From Mucilaginibacter oryzae (GTDB lineage: Bacteria; Bacteroidota; Bacteroidia; Sphingobacteriales; Sphingobacteriaceae): a stretch of 64,000 nt of DNA. The DNA is taken from positions 62,001 through 126,000 of the forward strand of contig NZ_QGHA01000008.1 of NCBI RefSeq assembly GCF_003148845.1. Reading direction: 5' to 3'. Within the stretch, counting starts at the first letter, position 1. Each line of letters begins with the position of its first letter. The translations under genes and the position numbers were made by a program. Below, piece by piece: positions 17,301 to 26,220 of this stretch. The notes under the pieces are model-generated. The model was not told the origin of the DNA, did no database searches, and saw nothing but the letters and a program-made list of their open reading frames with translations.

Positions 17301-17334
17301 ATGTTTTAATTTAATTGCCGTTAAATTAAAACAT
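17301..17334 (+). terminator. AT-rich hairpin after pdxA
   Basis: A perfect 14-bp stem, ATGTTTTAATTTAA (17301-17314) with its complement (17321-17334), encloses TTGCCG. It stands 18 bases after the pdxA stop and 30 bases before the next gene, with an A/T tract inside the stem itself. Confidence 0.65.
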
Positions 17335-17363
17335 TTGCCCTGCTTGTGCATTTACATGTCTGA

Positions 17364-18551
17364 ATGAGTAATTTTCTGAGTCGTATACGTTCAATTGATG
17401 CTTTCCGTGCTGTAACAATGTTCCTGATGATATTTGTGAATGACCTGGATGGCATTCCGAATACCCCTACATGGCTTAAGCACGCGGGACAAAACGTTGA
17501 TGCGCTTGGCCTCGCCGATACCATATTTCCGGCATTTTTATTCATCGTTGGTTTATCTATACCCTTTGCTTTTCAAAACAGGTTAAAACAGGGCGATAAC
17601 TTCAAGCTGTTATCGCGCGTGGTAAGCCGTTCGTTTTCACTCATTTTCATCGGCTTTTTCCATGCCAATATGGAAACCTATAATGAGGCCGCTACCCTGC
17701 TGCCCAAACCTGTTTGGGAAAGCCTGGTAACCTTCAGTTTTTTCTTTATTTTTTTAGATTACGGGAAAAACACGCCACCCCTGCGCAAATACCTTTTGCA
17801 AGGCTTCGGGATAGCGCTGCTGGCGCTGATGGCGGCACTTTATAAAACCAGCGACCCCGGCCATACCTGGCTGCACTTTACCTGGTGGGGCATTTTAGGG
17901 CTGATAGGCTGGGCCTACATGGTTTGCGCCCTTATTTACTATTACTCTGATGGGCACCTCTGGATCCAGCTGGCAGCATGGATGTTTTTCATGTTCTTTA
18001 ACCTTGATGTACACTTTGGTTTTTTAGATTTTATTGACAAGCTGAAAGGTTACATCTGGATAGCCGGAAACGGCGCCATGCAATCGTTCACTATGGCGGG
18101 GGTATTTGTTTCGGTATTGTATATGCGCCTCAAAGCCAATAACGAAATGAAAATGCTGTGGGTAGCCATGATATTGATAGCCATTATCCTGTTTAACCTC
18201 GGTTTTATAGTACGCTATTTTAGCGGCGGCATCTCTAAAGAGCGCGACACCCCATCGTGGGTATTGATCTGTACCGGTATCAGCCTGGTGGTGTATGCCT
18301 TTTTCATTTACCTGGTTGATGTTAAAAACAAATACGATTGGTTTAAGGTGATTGAACCCGCCGGCACCAACACCTTTACCTGTTATATTGTACCTTTCCT
18401 GTTTTATCCCATTTACGAAATGACCCGCATAGGCTACCCCGAATATCTGAGCCAGGGCATAGGCGGCTTGATCAAATGCGTTGTCTTCGCTTTTGTAGTG
18501 GTATGGCTTACCGGGCTGCTGGATAAGATCAATATCAGGCTGAAGATATAA
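17364..18551 (+). CDS. DUF5009 / acyltransferase-like multipass membrane protein
   Basis: The 395-residue protein resembles bacterial relatives of heparan-alpha-glucosaminide N-acetyltransferase (DUF5009/DUF1624 group), which move acyl groups across a membrane onto sugars. The N-terminal signature RIRSIDAFRAVTMFLMIFVN is typical, with FPAFLFIVGLSIPFAF as the next helix, and about ten hydrophobic segments follow. The conserved residues around NDLDGIPNTPTWLKHA fit the lumenal loop of the family. It is on the same strand as pdxA but behind a terminator, and converges with the DUF4153 gene nine bases away. The acceptor is unknown. Confidence 0.85.
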   Translation: MSNFLSRIRSIDAFRAVTMFLMIFVNDLDGIPNTPTWLKHAGQNVDALGLADTIFPAFLFIVGLSIPFAFQNRLKQGDNFKLLSRVVSRSFSLIFIGFFHANMETYNEAATLLPKPVWESLVTFSFFFIFLDYGKNTPPLRKYLLQGFGIALLALMAALYKTSDPGHTWLHFTWWGILGLIGWAYMVCALIYYYSDGHLWIQLAAWMFFMFFNLDVHFGFLDFIDKLKGYIWIAGNGAMQSFTMAGVFVSVLYMRLKANNEMKMLWVAMILIAIILFNLGFIVRYFSGGISKERDTPSWVLICTGISLVVYAFFIYLVDVKNKYDWFKVIEPAGTNTFTCYIVPFLFYPIYEMTRIGYPEYLSQGIGGLIKCVVFAFVVVWLTGLLDKINIRLKI

Positions 18552-18560
18552 TAAGGGCCC

Positions 18561-20450
18561 CTATTTTATTTTAATGAGGTATTGCCCTCTGAAGCCTCTT
18601 AAAACAGGTTTATCTCTTTTCGGCAAATCGAAGTATATTTCATCAAATTGATAGGTTACAGTGTATTTCGGAGTTTCCCTTGTTAGTTGCATTAAGTTTC
18701 CAGGCAATTCATATCTCAACGGCGAGTATTTATCCTCCTTTACAAAATATTTTCCCATTGCCACTGTATCAGCCGTGATCTTTTTCACCACCTCAAACGG
18801 ATCAAATTGCAACACCTCGCTGTTAAGCCTTAAAACATTAATATCGTTGATTTTGGTTTGTAAAATCTTCAATCCGTTGTAATTATTAACAACAGTATCA
18901 ACTGGCTGATAATTGGACAGGATTATATCATATCCTTTTATAACCATTATATTTTGATCGCGCGCGAAAACGTAATTTATCTGTTCGATCATTTCCGAAC
19001 CCTTTCCATAATAGGAAAACTCGCTAAAGCGGTTAAGACCAAGCTGTTGTTTGGCCCAAAGATATTTTAACCCCCGCAGTTCTTCTCTATTAATCGGAAG
19101 ATGATCATACTCGTTCTTTTGTTTACTTAATGAATCAACCACCGGGGTAAGGTTCTTTTTAAAGTAGGGCTGTAGAGCAACCAGGTCATAATGATCAATA
19201 AAATAACTAAGTCTACTTGCCGCTTTACTACCCTCCTCCATACTAATCTTGTTACTGTCAACAGCCATCAATTTCCCATCCTTAAAAGCGTTGTGCTTTT
19301 TAAAAAAATTAACAACTATCCGCCTTTGAGAATACATACTTACCGTAAACGCGCTTTGCGGCCCGTAAATGCTCAACAAGGTTAACAAAGCCAGCGATAT
19401 GGGAATAACCTTAATATTCTGCTTTTTAAATAACAAAAAGTAAAGCGAAATTCCCAGCAGCCAAACAGCCAGCACAATTAAAAAATACCTGAATTCGGTA
19501 ACGCCGTAGCTGCTAACCCTGGTGCCAACAGCTACAAACAGCAGCGCCTGCAAAGGGATCAGCAAAAAATAAAAACTGCGGGAGTAAGTTTTTAGCCACT
19601 TATTTTCGTTTTGTTCGCGGATGGGGTATACCAGCAACAGGGACAAGATCCCGAATACGGCATACCCTAAAATAAGGTTTGATACCAGACCTTTGGGAAG
19701 TTTCCATTCCACCAGGATTTTGATTTCATAAGCCAGCAGGATAATCACGTATACCGTTGAGAGCGGGATCAGTACATACTGCGTAAAAATTTTAAGGCCC
19801 TTAGGATAGCTTTTATCTTCATCAAGCGCTTGGATATCGGCAGGGACACCGGCCAAAAAGAAAATGGTGGTAAACATGCCGGTTATCCACACCCATAAAA
19901 TAAAGTAGGTATCAGATTCGAACCTGAAGTTGAACAAAAAATTTGTAGCGCCTATGGCCGCCGCCAAACCTGCAAACAGCACTGTACCGTACAGCAGGCT
20001 TGCCAGGATGCGTAAAAACAAGGTTTTATTAAATTGCCAGAAACCCTGGATCTGCCCTTTACCCGTAAAGGCAGCGAAGGAAACCATTAAATGGAATGCA
20101 AGACTCAATAAAAAAAAGCGAACATAATCTGCCTGCCGGGAGGGCGGATCAAGAATAAATATAAGGCAGATTGCTACAACCGCCGCCGCTATTTTCAGCC
20201 CTGCTTTTTTACCGGCGCTCCGGTTTTTGCCCTGTGCAAACAGGGTTGTCGATAAGCTGAGCAAAAAGCCAAGATTAGCTATCATGATGATACGCATGCA
20301 CCAGTTTTCGGCAGTCAGATCCAAACGATCGAGCTCGATCTTGACAGTTGCCGCTATGGTACCGGTTAAGGCAAAAAGTGTTTCGATCGGAAAGCGTTTT
20401 ACAGTATTTACCGTGCTTTGCACCAGGTTCTTAATAGACGGAAATTTCAT
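18561..20450 (-). CDS. DUF4153 domain membrane protein
   Basis: A 629-residue protein whose first 390 residues are hydrophobic helices (about eleven to twelve segments, such as AAVVAICLIFILDPP and YVLIPLSTVYVIILLAYEI), followed by a soluble C-terminal part of about 240 residues rich in Asp, Lys and Tyr. This layout fits DUF4153, a family of unknown function common in Bacteroidota. There is no cleavable signal peptide. It is single, with a divergent heptamer-rich spacer upstream. Its role cannot be inferred. Confidence 0.8.
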   Translation of the reverse strand: MKFPSIKNLVQSTVNTVKRFPIETLFALTGTIAATVKIELDRLDLTAENWCMRIIMIANLGFLLSLSTTLFAQGKNRSAGKKAGLKIAAAVVAICLIFILDPPSRQADYVRFFLLSLAFHLMVSFAAFTGKGQIQGFWQFNKTLFLRILASLLYGTVLFAGLAAAIGATNFLFNFRFESDTYFILWVWITGMFTTIFFLAGVPADIQALDEDKSYPKGLKIFTQYVLIPLSTVYVIILLAYEIKILVEWKLPKGLVSNLILGYAVFGILSLLLVYPIREQNENKWLKTYSRSFYFLLIPLQALLFVAVGTRVSSYGVTEFRYFLIVLAVWLLGISLYFLLFKKQNIKVIPISLALLTLLSIYGPQSAFTVSMYSQRRIVVNFFKKHNAFKDGKLMAVDSNKISMEEGSKAASRLSYFIDHYDLVALQPYFKKNLTPVVDSLSKQKNEYDHLPINREELRGLKYLWAKQQLGLNRFSEFSYYGKGSEMIEQINYVFARDQNIMVIKGYDIILSNYQPVDTVVNNYNGLKILQTKINDINVLRLNSEVLQFDPFEVVKKITADTVAMGKYFVKEDKYSPLRYELPGNLMQLTRETPKYTVTYQFDEIYFDLPKRDKPVLRGFRGQYLIKIK

Positions 20451-20483
20451 TTGTATAAGGTTTGCAGGCTAATTTAGTGTTTT

Positions 20484-20740
20484 GATTTCGGAATTCGGAT
20501 GTTCGATTTCGGATTTGTTTTTGGGGATTCCACCGATTTTCTTGTCTGAACTCGAATTTGGGGGAATTATTAGAATTTATCGAATTTCCAAAGCATTTTG
20601 TTCATTTCTTAATTCTATAAATTCCGGTTCAGACATCATCCTGCCCATCTTAAAAATCATCCCAAATCCCGGTTCAGACAAAATCGGTGTAATCAATCCT
20701 CCAATCGGTGTAATCCCAGGAACAAAAAATATAAAATATA
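20484..20740. repeat. Heptamer-rich spacer, locus I (GATTTCG dialect)
   Basis: The 380-base spacer between divergent DUF4153 and pdhB genes opens with five 7-mers, GATTTCG, GAATTCG, GATGTTC, GATTTCG, GATTTGT (20484-20518). Facing words such as CGAATTT occur near 20551-20587. From about 20612 a related word series follows, with CCGGTTCAGACA near 20622 and again near 20671, then AATCGGTGTAATC near 20682 and near 20704. The GATTTCG words recur inside mqnD at 34331-34365. The frame translated as an 88-codon product here is only repeat sequence. Confidence 0.75.
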
Positions 20741-20771
20741 TGTATTAAAACCCAATAGCATACCGTGGTTA

Positions 20772-20802
20772 ATTGCATTTAACACATTAGTGTTTATATT
20801 TG
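20772..20802 (+). promoter_or_regulatory. pdhB promoter, Bacteroidetes type
   Basis: The -7 box TATATTTG is at 20795-20802. ATTGC at 20772-20776 stands about 19 bases upstream in place of the TTTG -33 box. The leader to ATG 20831 would be about 20 bases. Confidence 0.6.
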
Positions 20803-20830
20803 CGGTCGCAAAAAACATCATTTTATTATA

Positions 20831-21814
<984 letters not shown>

Positions 21815-21834
21815 ATTGGGTATATTGAAATATT

Positions 21835-21867
21835 AAAATGGCCGGTATGTGCGTACCGGCCATTTTT
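21835..21867 (+). terminator. pdhB terminator
   Basis: A 13-bp stem AAAATGGCCGGTA (21835-21847) with 21854-21866 closes the loop TGTGCG and ends in a T-run. It begins 20 bases after the stop codon. Confidence 0.88.
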
Positions 21868-21972
21868 GTTGGTATTGAAAGTACGGCTTACCTGATATTT
21901 TACCCCCCCCCGGCCATGGTTATTGGCGGTTTTGCAAAAAATACCTACTTTTAAAAATTAACACTCCGTAAC

Positions 21973-22464
21973 ATGCAACACGCCTACTTTAAAGCATTTA
22001 AACCTTTATTTTTTATTATATCGGCGCTGATTTTATCTGCTAAAGCTTCGGCTCAAACCCAACAGGCTGCTACTGCCGCTTCGCCTGCTGCCGCCCCGGG
22101 CGTACAAACCCACATCGACAAATTTTTTAAGGCATACGATAAGCAAAGCACTGCCCGGGCCGTGATCGACATTTTTAAAACCAATAAAAATATTGATTCA
22201 ACCCGCCTTACCGGCCTCATCGTTAAAATTGATTCGATGCGGAGCGTGATCGGCAAATACATGGGTAAAGATCTGATTGTGCAGCGCAAAGCTTCCGGCA
22301 GCCTGGTGTTGTACAGCTACCTGGTTAAGCACGAGGTTCAGCCTGCACGTATCACCTTTATGTTTTATAAACCTAAAAACGAGTGGGAAATTTACCGCTT
22401 ATATTTTGATGTAGATGTTGACGGCGAACTGGCCGAATCGGCCAAGATAACCGGGAAGCCGTAG
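21973..22464 (+). CDS. Secreted hypothetical protein (163 aa)
   Basis: I do not recognise the family with certainty. A signal peptide is clear: a hydrophobic run at residues 11-24 and a likely cleavage after AKASA. An Ala/Pro/Gln-rich linker (residues 27-43) follows, then a compact domain with THIDKFFKAYDKQSTARAV and MFYKPKNEWEIYRLYFDVDV that resembles small periplasmic proteins with a cystatin-like/DUF4019-type fold. Only one gene is in the unit; it faces the sulfite-oxidase-like gene across a heptamer terminator. Confidence 0.7.
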   Translation: MQHAYFKAFKPLFFIISALILSAKASAQTQQAATAASPAAAPGVQTHIDKFFKAYDKQSTARAVIDIFKTNKNIDSTRLTGLIVKIDSMRSVIGKYMGKDLIVQRKASGSLVLYSYLVKHEVQPARITFMFYKPKNEWEIYRLYFDVDVDGELAESAKITGKP

Positions 22465-22472
22465 TTTGAGCG

Positions 22473-22550
22473 GAAGGCATAAAGCAATAAAGCAAAGCCG
22501 AAGATTAAGAGCAAAAGCTTTTAGCCTTCGGCTTTTTGCTTTAGGCTTCA
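22473..22550. terminator. Heptamer inverted repeat, locus G (convergent genes)
   Basis: Left array 22473-22507 (GAAGGCA, TAAAGCA, ATAAAGC, AAAGCCG, AAGATTA) faces right array 22523-22550 (AGCCTTC, GGCTTTT, TGCTTTA, GGCTTCA). The core AGCCGAAG/CTTCGGCT with the T-run at 22533-22537 looks like a terminator. It serves the ends of two convergent genes and touches the stop codon of the minus-strand one. Confidence 0.8.
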
Positions 22551-23243
22551 GTCATCGTAGCGGTCGTTACGCCAGGGGTAGGCCGTATTGGAGTAGCCCC
22601 GCCCCTCCCAGAAACCTAATTTGTTTTCAGTTAAAAATTCGATACGTTTTATCCATTTACTGCCTTTCCAGGCGTAAAGCTGCGGGGTTATCATCCTTAG
22701 CGGCCCGCCATGCTCAATACTTAACGGCTGCCCGTCAAACGTGTGTACCAGCAGTACGTCAGGCTTTAAGGCTTCTTCTAAGGATATATTGGTGCTGTAG
22801 GTATCATAACCATAGCACATGATATGTGTGGCTGTTTCTTTTGGATGCACCAGTGCTGCCAGGTCAAGCAAACTTACACCCTTCCAATGCATATCAAATT
22901 TTGACCAGGTAGTAACGCAATGAAAATCAGAGGTGTCTTTGGTTTGCGGTAACTCCATAAACTGCTTCCAGGTTAATTTAACCGGGTTATCTACGGCCCC
23001 ATCTATGGTAAGCCTCCATTTATCCAGTGGAATATTGGGATGATAGCCCAGATCAAGCACCGGCCATTTAACAGTAGCCGTTTGGCCAATGGGCAGGCTG
23101 GGCATACCGTGCCTGTTGGGCTTGCCAGATCCTTTGGGCTTATCATCTGCAACCGATGGCGTGAGCTTCATTTTTTCCTCAAAACGGGCTTTCAGCTTCA
23201 TGCGGGTTTCAATAATCTTTTCGAGTTTGTCAGGGGTTTCCAT
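22548..23243 (-). CDS. Sulfite-oxidase-like molybdopterin oxidoreductase
   Basis: The 231-residue protein belongs to the sulfite oxidase/YedY superfamily, which binds molybdopterin. The Mo-ligand Cys lies in DFHCVTTWSKFDMHWKGV, and IEHGGPLRMITPQLYAWKG is the conserved cofactor-region motif. There is no Tat or other signal peptide: the N-terminus is charged, so the enzyme is probably cytosolic, as in the stand-alone sulfite oxidase-like group. It is transcribed from the same strand as, and downstream of, the DtxR-type gene but behind a heptamer terminator. The substrate is unknown. Confidence 0.88.
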   Translation of the reverse strand: METPDKLEKIIETRMKLKARFEEKMKLTPSVADDKPKGSGKPNRHGMPSLPIGQTATVKWPVLDLGYHPNIPLDKWRLTIDGAVDNPVKLTWKQFMELPQTKDTSDFHCVTTWSKFDMHWKGVSLLDLAALVHPKETATHIMCYGYDTYSTNISLEEALKPDVLLVHTFDGQPLSIEHGGPLRMITPQLYAWKGSKWIKRIEFLTENKLGFWEGRGYSNTAYPWRNDRYDD

Positions 23244-23271
23244 AGCGGCGGTTTTATATAAATTTAGGTAG

Positions 23272-23359
23272 AAAGGCTTAAAGCGAAGGTGAAAAGCTTT
23301 AGTAAAAAAAGCCCCAGCAATTAAAAGCTTTCAGCCTTCGGCTTTTTGCCTTAAGCTTT
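23272..23359 (-). terminator. Heptamer inverted repeat, locus H
   Basis: The right array 23325-23359 has five perfect-period 7-mers: AAGCTTT, CAGCCTT, CGGCTTT, TTGCCTT, AAGCTTT. The left array 23272-23299 holds AAAGGCT, TAAAGCG, AAGGTGA, AAAGCTT. It ends on the stop codon of the DtxR-type gene and shares its vocabulary with locus G, 0.8 kb away. Confidence 0.8.
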
Positions 23360-24014
23360 AATCCACCAAAATGTTCTCACCAAACTTTTGCGATACGGTG
23401 GTGTCTTCCCTATCGTCAATCTTTATTACCAGCGAGTTATCATAGCTTATTTTTTCAACAACCTGAATGCGGGTACCAATACCAATATTCAGTTTTTGTA
23501 GGTATTGTAAAAACGGGCTGCTGGTATCGCGCACCGCAGCCACGCGGCTCAGTGTGCCGGGCTTTAAATCAGACAGGGTTACAGAAAAAGGCTTGGGCAC
23601 TTTGCCGTTGGCTTTGGGGATTGGGTCGCCATGGGGGTCATATTCAGGAAAGCCCAGGAATTTGTCCAGCCTATCGGCCAGGGTAGCATCGTTTATATGT
23701 TCCAGTTCTTCGGCAATATCATGGATCTCGTCCCAGTGGTAGCCCAGTTTTTCTAATAAAAAAACCTCCCATAGGCGGTGGCGGCGTACTATCAGCGTGG
23801 CATCCTTTAAGCCCTGGCTGGTTAGCCTTACGCCTTTCTTTTTATCATACTCTATCAGCTGCTTCTCAGTAAGCTTCCGGATCATATCAACCACCGATGC
23901 CGGGTTGTTGTTCAGGGTTTCGGAAATGGCTGTTGGGGTTATCTTAAAATCCTTACCATGCGATGCAAGGCGATAAATGGCTTTTAAATAATTCTCTTCC
24001 GATAGCGTGTACAT
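23358..24014 (-). CDS. DtxR/MntR-family metal-dependent regulator
   Basis: The N-terminal winged helix (SEENYLKAIYRLA, then ITPTAISETLNNNPASVVDMIRKL) binds DNA; the middle has metal-ligand residues in RHRLWEVFLLEKLGYHWDEI and EELEHINDATLADRLD; the C-terminal FeoA/SH3-like domain follows from about residue 145. Such proteins repress Mn/Fe uptake genes when metal is bound. I chose ATG 24014 (MYTLSEENY, 218 residues). Longer starts up to 24239 exist, but a promoter box at 24037-24044 places the transcript start near 24030, and those extra residues are repeat-derived from the neighbouring His-rich gene. Confidence 0.9.
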   Translation of the reverse strand: MYTLSEENYLKAIYRLASHGKDFKITPTAISETLNNNPASVVDMIRKLTEKQLIEYDKKKGVRLTSQGLKDATLIVRRHRLWEVFLLEKLGYHWDEIHDIAEELEHINDATLADRLDKFLGFPEYDPHGDPIPKANGKVPKPFSVTLSDLKPGTLSRVAAVRDTSSPFLQYLQKLNIGIGTRIQVVEKISYDNSLVIKIDDREDTTVSQKFGENILVD

Positions 24015-24036
24015 CAGCAATAAATTTGATAGCATA

Positions 24037-24068
24037 CAAACATAAGCAAAAGCAGGGGGCTTATTAAA
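24037..24068 (-). promoter_or_regulatory. Promoter of the DtxR-type gene
   Basis: On the minus strand TATGTTTG (24044-24037) fits the -7 box TAnnTTTG; TTTA (24068-24065) lies 20 bases upstream as the -33 box. It argues for the ATG at 24014. Confidence 0.55.
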
Positions 24069-24129
24069 TTGTAACCATTTATAAACAAAACAGGCCCCCA
24101 AAACGGAAGCCTGCTGTAAGAAATTTTGA

Positions 24130-24696
24130 TTAATGGTGGCCGTGTCCGCCCGGACCCTGACCACCAGGGCCGTGGCCCGGGCCATGATCACCATGCCACC
24201 CACCACGACCGGGGTTACCCCCGTGCCAGCCGTTATCATGACGATCGCGATAAACTACGGTACGTGTTACATAACGGTTGTCGCCGCGCCAGTGATTGGC
24301 ATAACGTACATCGCGGCTGTTACGAATAATCACCTGGTCATGACGGCCGCGGTATCCGTAATAATGATCGCGATAATACGCATGGCGCACCCATGGGTTA
24401 GGCTCGTTTACCACCACTTTGTAACCATTGTAAATATTATAATTACGATACCTTACGGGCAAATACCTGCGGTGTACCCAAACATTATTTTCATAGTACA
24501 CATAGCTATGGGCTGGCACATCATAATAGGCATCAATATCGGGCATGTAATAGTAATTCACATGATCGTAACCTACAGGGCCCCAATCGGGCTGGCTGCC
24601 TATGTTAATACCCAAACCAATACTAACCTGTGCCGAAGCTATTTTTGCAGTAAAGCAGCTTAATAGGATAGCTGCCGATAAAATGATCTTTTTCAT
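24130..24696 (-). CDS. Secreted Tyr-rich protein with His/Gly tail
   Basis: No named family is recognised. The 188-residue product starts with a clear signal peptide (MKKIILSAAILLSCFTAKIASA). The mature part is rich in Tyr, Arg and Asn (for example VNYYYMPDIDAYYDVP) and resembles small Bacteroidota envelope proteins of unknown role. The last 30 residues are almost only Gly, His and Pro (GWHGDHGPGHGPGGQGPGG then HGHH), a probable metal-binding tail. It lies 115 bases upstream of the DtxR-type metal regulator on the same strand. Function in metal binding is an inference from composition and context. Confidence 0.75.
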   Translation of the reverse strand: MKKIILSAAILLSCFTAKIASAQVSIGLGINIGSQPDWGPVGYDHVNYYYMPDIDAYYDVPAHSYVYYENNVWVHRRYLPVRYRNYNIYNGYKVVVNEPNPWVRHAYYRDHYYGYRGRHDQVIIRNSRDVRYANHWRGDNRYVTRTVVYRDRHDNGWHGGNPGRGGWHGDHGPGHGPGGQGPGGHGHH

Positions 24697-24963
24697 AAAC
24701 GTGTAATAAGTTATGCAGGTATGACTACAATTAAAGCCTATGGTTTAACGTTTTTGAATACCGTACCTCCCCTAAGCTAAAATAATGCCATAAGTTTAGC
24801 AAAAACAGGGCGGCGGTTTTAAACCGGTCTGGCTACCGGCTCGGGGGTAGAGAAGTGCTATAGCCACGCTTCATTTTTGGTCTAAAATTACAAATGCTTA
24901 TACACGACATGCATACGTAAAATTATACAGGCGGTCTGCTTCCATCAAAGAAAAGCAATACAG

Positions 24964-25572
24964 CTACCTGATCACCCTTTTTACATTATCTTTTACAAAA
25001 GTATCCCATCCCGAGTACGCTTTCTTACTGCCGGTTTTACCCGCACCGGTGGTAACCCTTTGAAAAGAATGACAAACGGCAACAGCAAGCCCATCGGTGG
25101 CATCTAAAAAATCAGGCGTTTCTTTAAACTTAAGTAAGTTTTGCAGCATAGCGGCCACCTGCTCTTTGGTAGCGCTTCCGTTACCGGTGATGGATTGCTT
25201 TATTTTACGCGGGGCGTACTCCGTAATGTCTACATTACGGGACAGGGCTGCGGCAATGGCCATACCCTGCGCCCTGCCGAGCTTCAGCATCACCTGTATA
25301 TTTTTACCATAAAACGGCGCTTCGATGGCGAGACTATCGGGGTGATAATTATCAATTAAGGCAACAGTTTTTTCAAATATGCGCTGCAGTTTCAGCATAG
25401 GGTCATCAGTAACCGGCATCTTTACAACGCCCATGGCAAGCAGTTCAATTTTAGGCCCTGTTTCCTTAACCAGCCCGTAGCCCATTACCACGGTACCGGG
25501 GTCGATACCTAAAATAATCCGTTCTTTTGTGTTTATCGCCTGCTGCATATCATCCCAAAGGTAACCAATCAA
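24964..25572 (-). CDS. ruvC: Crossover junction endodeoxyribonuclease
   Basis: RuvC resolves Holliday junctions together with RuvAB. The acidic active-site residues are visible in ILGIDPGT, LAIEAPFYGKN and LDATDGLAVAVCH, and the protein is 202 residues, near the usual 170-190. The ATG at 25572 overlaps the aat stop as ATGA, so translation is coupled; the ATG at 25548 (MQQAINTKER) is an alternative that better fits the family N-terminus. ruvA and ruvB are not in the window. Confidence 0.95.
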   Translation of the reverse strand: MIGYLWDDMQQAINTKERIILGIDPGTVVMGYGLVKETGPKIELLAMGVVKMPVTDDPMLKLQRIFEKTVALIDNYHPDSLAIEAPFYGKNIQVMLKLGRAQGMAIAAALSRNVDITEYAPRKIKQSITGNGSATKEQVAAMLQNLLKFKETPDFLDATDGLAVAVCHSFQRVTTGAGKTGSKKAYSGWDTFVKDNVKRVIR

Positions 25573-26207
25573 GCAAAACTATTTTGCAGTATGCTCATAT
25601 ATTGCTCCCGGCTGATCATCCGGGCACCCATCGATTCAAGGTGGCTGGTATGCACCTGGCAATCTACCACTTGGTAAAGCCCAGTGTTGCATAAATAAAT
25701 AAGGGCCATTTTTGATGCGTTGCTTACCCGGCTAAACATGCTCTCGCCGCAAAATATATCACCAACCTGCACACCGTACAGGCCGCCAACCAATTCATAC
25801 TGCTGCCATATTTCTACCGAGTGGGCGTGGCCCGCAACATGCAGGCTATTGTAAGCGGCTATCATATCGGCTACTATCCAGGTGCCGTCCTGTCCTTCGC
25901 GCGGCGCGGTAGAGCAGGCGGTGATCACCTCATTGAAGCAGGTATTAACCGTTACCCTGAATTTACCTGACCGTATTACCTGCCGCATTGATTTGGATAT
26001 CTTTAACTCGTTGGGAAACAATACAAACCGCTCGTGCGGTGAGTACCACAGGATGGGGCTGTCATCACTATACCACGGAAAAATGCCGTTTTGATAAGCC
26101 AGTAACAGGCGATTTATGGAAAGGTCGCCCCCAAAAGCCAAAAGCCCGTCTGGTTCGGCCAGATCGGGCTTCGGAAATATTAATCGTTCGTCGAGCCTGA
26201 ATATCAT
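25569..26207 (-). CDS. aat: Leucyl/phenylalanyl-tRNA--protein transferase
   Basis: Aat adds Leu or Phe to N-terminal Lys/Arg of proteins, marking them for ClpAP (N-degron path). Family motifs include YQNGIFPWYSDDSPILWYSP, DGTWIVADMIAAY, GHAHSVEIWQ and the substrate-channel segment LVGGLYGVQVGDIFCGESMFS. The length, 212 residues, is normal. It is the upstream gene of aat-ruvC, sharing a 4-base overlap. A transglutaminase-type gene lies 13 bases upstream on the same strand, so a longer transcript is possible. Confidence 0.96.
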   Translation of the reverse strand: MIFRLDERLIFPKPDLAEPDGLLAFGGDLSINRLLLAYQNGIFPWYSDDSPILWYSPHERFVLFPNELKISKSMRQVIRSGKFRVTVNTCFNEVITACSTAPREGQDGTWIVADMIAAYNSLHVAGHAHSVEIWQQYELVGGLYGVQVGDIFCGESMFSRVSNASKMALIYLCNTGLYQVVDCQVHTSHLESMGARMISREQYMSILQNSFA

Positions 26208-26220
26208 CCAGGTGGCAAAT

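Noticed and set aside
20482..20748. An 88-codon frame before pdhB
   Set aside because: The translated sequence is made of 7-bp repeat words and overlaps no gene or family signature.
24015..24239. 75 extra residues at the N-terminus of the DtxR-type protein
   Set aside because: They run antisense-free into the neighbouring gene end and across a promoter box; the family begins at SEENYLKAIYRL.
24133..24663. A 176-codon plus-strand frame
   Set aside because: It is the shadow of the His/Gly-rich secreted protein gene, whose signal peptide and composition are convincing.
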